Positions 1 through 4,808 of a stretch of 5,381 nt of DNA are shown in pieces; position 1 is the first letter of the stretch; every line of letters starts with the position of its first letter. Where the stretch lies: NCBI GenBank assembly GCA_026996985.1, contig JALWJR010000029.1:1-5381 (forward strand), read 5' to 3'. The notes beneath the pieces are model-generated. The model had not been told where the DNA came from. It saw only the letters and a program-made list of their open reading frames with translations, and did not search any database. Position numbers and translations under genes: made by a program. The stretch is from Candidatus Kaiserbacteria bacterium. Lineage in GTDB: Bacteria; Patescibacteriota; Minisyncoccia; Phycocordibacterales; UBA2100.

Positions 1-529
1 TTTGTGTGGCTTCTTTTATTATCTCTTCCACCGTTTTGGAGTCATCTTTCAGAAACGGCTGTTGAAGCATAACTTTCTCTTTTAAGAAAGATTTCATTTT
101 TCCTTCAACTATTTTTTCTCTTATGTCTTCCGGTTTGTCTTTTGCTTCTTCTTCAAAAACTTCTTTTGCCGATTTTATGTCCTCTTCTGAAACGTCCGTG
201 TCAGAGAGAAATTGAGGCGCCATCGCGGCAACATGCATTGCCAGATCATAAGCGAGTTGTACAAACTCTTCATTTTTTGCGACAAAATCGGTCTCGCAAG
301 CCAAAACCGCAACACCGGCAACCGTTTTGTTGGAGTGAACATAAGCTTGAACAACGCCGGCTCCCAAATCTCTATCCGCCTTTTTTTCGGCAACCTGCGC
401 ACTTATCTTGCGCAACATAACTTTGGCCTTCTCAAGGTCACCTCCGACCTCTTCAAGAGCCTTCTTGCATTGCATAATTGAAACACCGGTTTCATCTCTT
501 AATTTTTTTATCTCTTCTATTGATACCAT
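1..529 (-). CDS. tsf: Elongation factor Ts (EF-Ts), partial, C-terminus beyond the left edge
   Basis: EF-Ts is the cytoplasmic guanine-nucleotide exchange factor that recycles EF-Tu-GDP to EF-Tu-GTP during elongation. Reading from the ATG at 529-527, 176 codons are visible. Residues 1-45 form the UBA-like N-terminal domain, with TGVSIMQCKKALEE at 14-27 matching the family's TGAGMMDCKKALE signature. The EF-Tu-contacting motif TDFVAKNEEF lies at 80-89. QPFLKDD at 157-163 matches the QPFVKDD near the end of the short Thermus-type EF-Ts (about 196 residues). It follows residue 150 directly, so the second core subdomain and coiled coil of the 283-residue E. coli form are missing, and only about 20-25 codons should lie off the edge. 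It starts 32 bp after the rpsB stop in the same direction, the usual rpsB-tsf operon. No Shine-Dalgarno sequence precedes the ATG. The family call is secure; the total length is inferred. Confidence 0.97.
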   Translation of the reverse strand, partial: MVSIEEIKKLRDETGVSIMQCKKALEEVGGDLEKAKVMLRKISAQVAEKKADRDLGAGVVQAYVHSNKTVAGVAVLACETDFVAKNEEFVQLAYDLAMHVAAMAPQFLSDTDVSEEDIKSAKEVFEEEAKDKPEDIREKIVEGKMKSFLKEKVMLQQPFLKDDSKTVEEIIKEATQ

Positions 530-561
530 AGTGGCTTGTTATCTAATAAATTTAACAGAAA

Positions 562-1257
562 TTATTTTTCTTCTTTTTTATTTTGCGCTTCTGAAAAAGC
601 GTTTACAAATTGATTTACAAAAAATTCAACTGATTTTACGGCGGAATCATTTGCAACTACAGGATAGTTAACATTGGTTATATCACAGTCTGTGCTGGAT
701 AAAGCGACAATCGGAATGTTCATTTGGTTTGCCTCTTTTGTTGCCGTATGCTCATGGCAAGAATCAACAATAACCAAAAGCGACGGCAACTCCTCCATTT
801 TTACCAGTCCGCCAAACATCTCTTGAAGTCTGTTGATTTCTCTGTCAAACAAAACTCTTTCTTTTTTGGTGTATTTTTCAAAAACTCCTTTTTCTTTATC
901 GTTTTGAAGCTGTAGCAGTCTTTCAACTCTTTTTCTTATTTCTGAAAAGTTTGTGAGAGTTCCTCCTATCCACCTTCCAACAACGTAAGGTTGATCAAGC
1001 ATTTCAGCCGCTTTCTTTACCAAGTTTCTCACTTCATGCTTACTTCCCACAAACAAAATGGGTTTTCCGGAAAGTCTTGCCTCGGCTATCGCTTTTTTCG
1101 CTGCGATAAGCTGTTTTTCCGTTTTTTCCAAATCTATAATATCCAGTCCGTCTCTGTTTCCAAACAAAAACGGCTTAACGGACGGATGCCTGCGTGAACG
1201 CTTGTATCCAAAATGCGCTCCCGCTTCAAACATTTGTTTAATCAAATTATCACTCAT
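562..1257 (-). CDS. rpsB: 30S ribosomal protein uS2
   Basis: uS2 binds late to the back of the 30S subunit between head and body and is needed for S1 recruitment where S1 exists. The protein is 231 residues, slightly shorter than the E. coli 241, and ends in a charged KKEEK tail. Family landmarks are EAGAHFG at 11-17, SRRHPSVKPFLFG at 21-33, DIIDLEKT at 39-46, the near-invariant RWIGGTLTNF at 95-104, and HEHTATKEAN at 168-177 (family HEHxAVKEA). The usual DTNxDP stretch reads SSTDCDI at 187-193, a divergent form. The ATG at 1257 was chosen because S2 proteins begin just before the EAGxHFG motif. In-frame starts further upstream (1290 and 1320) would add a non-conserved extension, and the one at 1320 lies upstream of the candidate promoter. 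No Shine-Dalgarno sequence is visible. tsf follows after 32 bp. The stop is TAA. Confidence 0.97.
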   Translation of the reverse strand: MSDNLIKQMFEAGAHFGYKRSRRHPSVKPFLFGNRDGLDIIDLEKTEKQLIAAKKAIAEARLSGKPILFVGSKHEVRNLVKKAAEMLDQPYVVGRWIGGTLTNFSEIRKRVERLLQLQNDKEKGVFEKYTKKERVLFDREINRLQEMFGGLVKMEELPSLLVIVDSCHEHTATKEANQMNIPIVALSSTDCDITNVNYPVVANDSAVKSVEFFVNQFVNAFSEAQNKKEEK

Positions 1258-1280
1258 AAATGATACGTTATTTGCTAATG

Positions 1281-1309
1281 CAAGCGACATATTGGCGCTT
1301 GTCGCGACA
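1281..1309 (-). promoter_or_regulatory. Palindrome and leader inverted repeats at the rpsB start region
   Basis: Three overlapping symmetrical elements are visible. TGTCGCGACA is a perfect 10-bp palindrome at 1300-1309, abutting the -10. CGCTTG at 1296-1301 is complementary to CAAGCG at 1281-1286, a 6-bp stem with a 9-nt loop at the predicted 5' end of the mRNA. TGTCGC at 1300-1305 is complementary to GCGACA at 1284-1289, a competing pairing. S2 is known to repress its own operon through the rpsB leader in several bacteria. Whether this is such a site, a DNA operator, or chance is not settled by the sequence. Confidence 0.35.
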
Positions 1310-1317
1310 CTATAGCA
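1309..1317 (-). promoter_or_regulatory. Candidate extended -10 promoter for rpsB-tsf
   Basis: On the minus strand TG-C-TATAGT matches the extended -10 consensus TGnTATAAT with one mismatch. No good -35 is found at 16-18 bp, which extended -10 promoters tolerate. The predicted transcript start near 1302 gives a leader of about 45 nt before the rpsB ATG at 1257. It is the only promoter-like element found upstream of the pair. The call is motif-based. Confidence 0.5.
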
Positions 1318-1359
1318 CAAAACTTAAACTAAATCCACAAAAAACTCATTGCCTCGTTC

Positions 1360-1387
1360 TTGTTTTTAACTATTTTATATATACAAT
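1360..1387 (+). promoter_or_regulatory. Candidate promoter for tRNA-Ala
   Basis: TTGTTT at 1360-1365 and TACAAT at 1382-1387 are separated by 16 bp. The -10 matches TATAAT at five of six positions and the -35 matches TTGACA at three. The predicted start falls around 1394, a few bases before the mature tRNA 5' end at 1398. The region between is AT-rich. The rpsB promoter lies about 50 bp away on the other strand, so this is a divergent promoter region. Confidence 0.5.
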
Positions 1388-1397
1388 ATCCCAAAAA

Positions 1398-1470
1398 GGG
1401 CCGTTAGCTCAGCTGGTAGAGCGCGCCCATGGCATGGGCGAGGTCACCGGTTCAAGTCCGGTACGGTCCA
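1398..1470 (+). tRNA. tRNA-Ala, anticodon GGC
   Basis: A full cloverleaf of 73 nt folds by eye. The acceptor stem pairs 1398-1404 with 1463-1469; the D stem pairs 1407-1410 with 1419-1422. The anticodon stem pairs 1424-1428 with 1436-1440, with anticodon GGC at 1431-1433, reading GCC and GCU. The T stem pairs 1446-1450 with 1458-1462, and the loop begins TTCAAGT. The third acceptor pair is G1400:T1467, the G3:U70 wobble that is the principal identity element for alanyl-tRNA synthetase, and A1470 is the discriminator base. The loop has A32 and U38, as in other tRNA-Ala(GGC). CCA is not encoded (the next bases are CAA), so a CCA-adding enzyme is needed. It is one of two plus-strand genes in the window, and no T-run terminator follows it. 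Confidence 0.97.
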
Positions 1471-1500
1471 CAATCACCCCAATCCCTTTGAAAAACAATT

Positions 1501-3417
1501 CTATCGCGCCGGGGCGGGAACCAGATTTCCCTTATAAGAAGCCGGCGGAGCGTTTTTTGAAAAAACTCCGGTGCAATACTGAAATCCGCTTGTCGGGTCA
1601 ACACCTGTAAAGGTTACGGAGTCACTCGAGAACTTCAGAAGAACCACCGCTTGCGGTTGCTGATTCTGTTTTGCTCCCGGAAAAATCGCGATGGTACCGG
1701 TGTCGCTGACCACCGACCAAGAATTGGCTCCCGTTTTTGAAAATTGATACTCGCTTCCGGTTTGCGATGCGGGAAGAAGTTTTACTCGCATATCCTCATC
1801 ACCTTTTTCAAGAATTTGAAATGAATCAAACCCGCAAGCCGGACCATACCACAACTCGGCCGAGCTTTTATCTTTTTTAAACCAACCTTCAAACGGATTT
1901 TTCTTTTGCCCGTCTCTTTCTTGTCCGTCTTTTGGTATTACAGGATTACCGTCCGTGCCTTTTTGCGAACCGTCACCTCCTCCTTTATCAATGCCGTCTT
2001 CATCAAAAGCGATACACTCACAAAGCGGTGGAAACATTTTCTTCCTCATTTGCTTGCTGGCCCCATTCCAAATCTCCCAATCGCAAATTTGATTTTTGCC
2101 TTTGCAGGCAACCCCGTCTTCGCACTCCTCACCCAAAGTCGCATTTAATTTACCGTCACCGCAATACTCCTCTGAGATAAACGGCCTGACTTCTTCTTTG
2201 ACTATCTTCTCTTTCTTTTTAACAATCACTTCCAGAGGCGTGATTTTGATTTCAGAGATAGCTGTTTTGTAATTTTCATCAACCAAAGCGGGTTTGGACC
2301 ATTTTTGCGTATCAACTGAAAAAACCGAGTAGTACACACCGCCATCTTTGCTTGCCCAAACCGAAATTGCTTGCTTGTCATCTGCAGAGTAAAGCGCGGT
2401 CACATCAAAAGACTGTGAGGAAGTTGCTATTGTTTTTTGCAAAAGTACATCATCCAACTGCCCCTTACCATTTTGCGCCAACAAATACAATGAGGAGTTT
2501 TTTGCGCTTAATCTTGCAAATTTGTATCCTGTGTAGTCTTTCTTTGTATCTTGTTTTGTATCAAGTGTCATTTTCAAGTATCTGACAGATTTACCACCCC
2601 ACGAGTACACACTGTGCATTTCTTTTTTGGTCTTTACGATTGAAGAGTCTGTTTTCGCCTCTTTATCATATTGCAAAAACAATCCCGGATTTTCCACTTT
2701 CTCAACCGTCCAGTTTTTACCATCAAACACTGCAACCGCGGGTGTATTGTCCAAAAGGAAGGTTAAAGTATAAGGCGAGCTTTTATCAAACATTTCAGAC
2801 AACTGCAAGGAGCTAACAGCTCTTCTGTAGTATGGCACTTTAATTTTGGTCGGTTTGCTCCATTTTTCACCGTTCCATAAAGAATAGAAAATTTGCCACC
2901 TGTTGTGCACCCAAACAACAATGGCATCTTTTTCTGAGCGCATTTGTACTGTGGGGTTTGAATCCTCTCCCGGTAAAACAAACAACTCGGGCTTGCTCCA
3001 GCCGGTATTTTTGTCTTTAAAATCCTCCGCTCTCCAGAATGAATAAGCTATTTCTTTTTCGTTTCCTTTTTTATTCTCCCAAACCGCCAAGGCTTTTGTT
3101 CTTGTACTTGCCACATCGGGATTAAAATTTTCTCCATCAAGAGCCAATTCCCCAACTGTAATTTTTTCTTTGTTTAAGGGATTGACTGCAGTCCAAGTGT
3201 CTTTGTCGGACATGTAAACGGAAAATTTTATTGTCGGATTTTGAGTCTCCTGCCATAGCGATATTGCATCAAGCCTGTAGAGAGTGGTGTCGCGAAAAGC
3301 AAAATAAACAAAAGCGACCAAAACAATTGTGGTTGCCACAGCGGTAAAAAAGAATCCGCCGGTTATTTTTTGCGCAACCGCCTTTATGTAGCTGTAAGCA
3401 AATTTAAACATACCCAT
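1501..3417 (-). CDS. Signal-anchored extracellular protein with propeller-like repeats and a Cys-rich CGDG motif
   Basis: I do not recognise an orthologue with a known function. The architecture of the 638 residues is clear. Residues 1-20 are short and basic (K5, K12, K17). Residues 21-41 are a hydrophobic helix without an obvious cleavage site, so the rest should lie outside the membrane. Residues 51-380 contain degenerate repeats: a strand such as AISLW, ALAVW, AIVVW or AISVW (51, 109, 165, 350), then a YS/FS strand, then WSKP or WTAV (75, 140, 186, 236, 373). Spacing near 57 residues suggests about six blades of a BNR/sialidase-like beta-propeller, probably binding rather than catalytic. 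Residues 418-469 hold CGDG...GEECEDG with six Cys, like the Myxococcus Cys-rich repeat (DUF4215). A Gly/Asp/Lys-rich linker (470-517) leads to a beta-rich domain with C528 and C615, possibly disulfide-bonded. Start is ATG 3417, with ATG 3411 an alternative; there is no clear ribosome-binding site. The stop is TAG. It lies 76 bp after prfA on the same strand. Confidence 0.85.
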   Translation of the reverse strand: MGMFKFAYSYIKAVAQKITGGFFFTAVATTIVLVAFVYFAFRDTTLYRLDAISLWQETQNPTIKFSVYMSDKDTWTAVNPLNKEKITVGELALDGENFNPDVASTRTKALAVWENKKGNEKEIAYSFWRAEDFKDKNTGWSKPELFVLPGEDSNPTVQMRSEKDAIVVWVHNRWQIFYSLWNGEKWSKPTKIKVPYYRRAVSSLQLSEMFDKSSPYTLTFLLDNTPAVAVFDGKNWTVEKVENPGLFLQYDKEAKTDSSIVKTKKEMHSVYSWGGKSVRYLKMTLDTKQDTKKDYTGYKFARLSAKNSSLYLLAQNGKGQLDDVLLQKTIATSSQSFDVTALYSADDKQAISVWASKDGGVYYSVFSVDTQKWSKPALVDENYKTAISEIKITPLEVIVKKKEKIVKEEVRPFISEEYCGDGKLNATLGEECEDGVACKGKNQICDWEIWNGASKQMRKKMFPPLCECIAFDEDGIDKGGGDGSQKGTDGNPVIPKDGQERDGQKKNPFEGWFKKDKSSAELWYGPACGFDSFQILEKGDEDMRVKLLPASQTGSEYQFSKTGANSWSVVSDTGTIAIFPGAKQNQQPQAVVLLKFSSDSVTFTGVDPTSGFQYCTGVFSKNAPPASYKGNLVPAPAR

Positions 3418-3433
3418 AGATAAAATTTACTCT

Positions 3434-3456
3434 GATAACCTTATATTTAAGGTATC
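3434..3456. promoter_or_regulatory. Inverted repeat between prfA and the surface-protein gene
   Basis: ACCTTA (3438-3443) and TAAGGT (3448-3453) are perfect inverted arms around TATT. GAT (3434-3436) and ATC (3454-3456) extend the symmetry after one unpaired A. No T-run follows on the minus strand, so it is a poor intrinsic terminator for prfA. On the minus strand it overlaps a TATAAG -10-like hexamer (3440-3445), with TTGATA (3465-3470) 19 bp upstream as a possible -35. It could be an operator at a weak promoter of the surface gene, or an mRNA hairpin. Function is unproven. Confidence 0.35.
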
Positions 3457-3493
3457 ACTCAAAATATCAAATGCAAGATAAGCCGTTAGGATT

Positions 3494-4459
3494 TTAAAGT
3501 TCATCTGAAACTTCAGAGATAATCTCATCAATATTTCCTTGCAAAACTTTTTCAATTCCGGACCAGCTTTTTTTAATGCGATGATCTGTAATTCTGTCTT
3601 GCGGGAAATTATATGTTCGTATTTTCTCGCTTCTGTCCATTGTTCCAACTTGTTGCGCTCTTTGTCCGGCAATTTTTTGCGCCTCTTGTTCATCTTTTAA
3701 CTGTTGCAGGCGAGATTTTAAAATTGCCAACGCTTTTTCTCTGTTTTTCTGTTGAGAGCGTTCCGCGGTGCAACGAACGACCAACCCTGTGGGTTTGTGA
3801 GTCAGTCTGACAGCCGTTTCAACTTTATTGACATTTTGTCCTCCTTTTCCTCCCGATCTTGAAAAATCTATCTCCAGATCCTCCGGCTTTATCTCTATTG
3901 TGGTTTTTTTATAAACCGGCAAAATGGCAATCGCTGCGGTGCTTGTATGAATTCTTCCTTGTTTTTCGGTAACGGGCACTCTTTGCACTCTGTGTACTCC
4001 CGTCTCAAACATTAAAGTTTTATACACACCCTCGCCCTTTATCTCAAAACTTGCTTCTTTGTACCCGCCAAGATCATTTTCTGAACTGTCCAATTTTCTA
4101 AATTGCCACCCTTTTTTCTCTGCGTATTTAAGGTACATCTCTGCAAGTTGCCTTGCAAACAAAGCGGCCTCGTCTCCACCGGCTCCGGCGCGAACTTCAA
4201 GCACTATCTCGCTGGGGTATTTTTCCTCTTCTTTTTGAGATTTTATTATTTCTTCTATTTGATATTGTATTCCAAGTTTAGCCTCTTCTATGGCTTTTAA
4301 ATCCTCAAGCGCAAGCTCTTTCATCTCGGGGTCGGATTGCGCAAGCTGTTTGGTTTCTTGTTCTTTTTTCTGCAGGTCTTTGTACTGTTGCACCAAAAAA
4401 GCGCACTGATTGTTGTCAGCGTACTCATCAATATTAAAAGTTTTGTTATCTTCACTCAT
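3494..4459 (-). CDS. prfA: Peptide chain release factor 1 (RF1)
   Basis: RF1 recognises UAA and UAG in the ribosomal A site and triggers hydrolysis of peptidyl-tRNA. The 321-residue protein has a helical domain 1 (about 1-80) and VLEVRAGAGGDEAALFA near 86-102. The PxT stop-codon recognition motif is PVT at 162-164, which makes it RF1; RF2 has SPF here. The catalytic GGQ is at 206-208, within SGGKGGQNVNKVETAVR. Q208 is the expected PrmC methylation site. E. coli RF1 has 360 residues; about 26 of the difference lies before PxT, so domain 1 is short. The ATG at 4459 lies one nucleotide after the rpmE2 stop, suggesting translational coupling. An in-frame start at 4522 would overlap rpmE2 and add a basic, non-conserved extension, so it was rejected. 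The usual prmC partner does not follow. The TAG stop of the next gene requires RF1. Confidence 0.97.
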   Translation of the reverse strand: MSEDNKTFNIDEYADNNQCAFLVQQYKDLQKKEQETKQLAQSDPEMKELALEDLKAIEEAKLGIQYQIEEIIKSQKEEEKYPSEIVLEVRAGAGGDEAALFARQLAEMYLKYAEKKGWQFRKLDSSENDLGGYKEASFEIKGEGVYKTLMFETGVHRVQRVPVTEKQGRIHTSTAAIAILPVYKKTTIEIKPEDLEIDFSRSGGKGGQNVNKVETAVRLTHKPTGLVVRCTAERSQQKNREKALAILKSRLQQLKDEQEAQKIAGQRAQQVGTMDRSEKIRTYNFPQDRITDHRIKKSWSGIEKVLQGNIDEIISEVSDEL

Positions 4460-4460
4460 G

Positions 4461-4733
4461 TTAAGCGCTTTTCGCTTGCGCTTTTTTAGCCGCTTCCATA
4501 CGTGCTTTAAACTTCTCAACACGTCCGGCCGAGTCTATGGTGCGTTTTTCTCCGGTGTAGGCCGGATGTGATGCGCTTGAAACCTCAACGGTATAAAGCG
4601 GATACTCTTTTCCGTCTTCCCATACTCCGGTTTCCGTAGTTTCTATTGTTGAATACAGCAAAAACTTCGCTCCGGAAGCATTGTCAACAAAAATAACTTG
4701 TCGGTAATTCTGCGGATGTATTTCTTTTTTCAT
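4461..4733 (-). CDS. rpmE2: 50S ribosomal protein bL31, type B (zinc-free)
   Basis: bL31 sits at the 50S central protuberance and bridges to the 30S head. The 90-residue protein starts MKKEIHPQNYRQV, as type B L31 does (IHPEYR), and carries VSSASHPAYTGEKR at 51-64, the family's SSxSHPFYTG signature. It has no cysteine, so it lacks the CxxC zinc-binding pairs of type A; the length near 90 also fits type B. The C-terminus from residue 73 is Ala/Lys-rich and basic. The ATG at 4733 is chosen over an in-frame TTG at 4742, because homologues start at MK and the TTG overlaps the -10 box. It is the first gene of an rpmE2-prfA pair; the linkage of L31 with RF1 is common in bacteria. The stop is TAA. 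Confidence 0.96.
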   Translation of the reverse strand: MKKEIHPQNYRQVIFVDNASGAKFLLYSTIETTETGVWEDGKEYPLYTVEVSSASHPAYTGEKRTIDSAGRVEKFKARMEAAKKAQAKSA

Positions 4734-4741
4734 AATTCGCA

Positions 4742-4769
4742 ATTATACCCAAAAAACAACTTTACGCAA
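4742..4769 (-). promoter_or_regulatory. Promoter of rpmE2-prfA, probably giving a leaderless mRNA
   Basis: On the minus strand a perfect TATAAT (4742-4747) is followed by only 8 nt before the ATG at 4733. TTGCGT (4764-4769) lies 16 bp upstream and matches the -35 consensus at three of six positions. Transcription normally starts 6-8 nt after the -10, so the mRNA would begin within about 3 nt of the start codon. No Shine-Dalgarno sequence would then exist. Confidence 0.6.
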
Positions 4770-4798
4770 CTTCTAAACTCGACAAAACGTATTACAAT

Positions 4799-4804
4799 AG
4801 GAGA
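4799..4804 (+). promoter_or_regulatory. Shine-Dalgarno sequence of the coiled-coil gene
   Basis: AGGAGA lies four bases before the ATG at 4809 and fixes that start. It is the only strong Shine-Dalgarno sequence before any gene in the window. A TACAAT hexamer sits immediately upstream (4793-4798). If that were the -10, transcription would start after the AGGAGA, so the two signals cannot both be used and the true promoter may lie further upstream. Confidence 0.75.
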
Positions 4805-4808
4805 TATC

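Noticed and set aside
175..402. Open frames on both strands within tsf, for example 175-402 minus and 142-420 plus
   Set aside because: They are out-of-frame shadows of the EF-Ts coding sequence, which has a clear family match over the whole stretch.
1258..1320. N-terminal extension of S2 starting at 1320 or 1290
   Set aside because: The extension is not conserved in S2 proteins. The start at 1320 lies upstream of the candidate -10, and the one at 1290 sits in the hairpin loop.
1424..1440. Palindrome GCCCATGGCATGGGC
   Set aside because: It is the anticodon stem-loop of tRNA-Ala and needs no further explanation.
1398..1500. tRNA-associated integration site
   Set aside because: No repeat of the tRNA 3' end, integrase or phage-like gene is present in the window.
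1541..1573. GC stem with T6/A6 at the end of the surface gene, resembling a terminator for the tRNA
   Set aside because: The T-run lies in the inner part of the hairpin and not after it, and the bases are explained by codons for FSKNAPPA. It is about 75 nt past the tRNA.
1260..1610. Plus-strand open frame across the tRNA
   Set aside because: It reads through the rpsB leader, the tRNA cloverleaf and the antisense end of the surface gene; there is no ribosome-binding site and no family resemblance.
1501..3417. Active sialidase
   Set aside because: The repeats resemble BNR/propeller strands, but I see no catalytic Arg triad or SxDxGxTW Asp-box, so a binding or structural role is likelier.
4460..4522. 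N-terminal extension of RF1 starting at 4522
   Set aside because: It would be read from inside rpmE2 in another frame and gives a basic, low-complexity peptide. The ATG at 4459 directly after the rpmE2 stop fits coupling.
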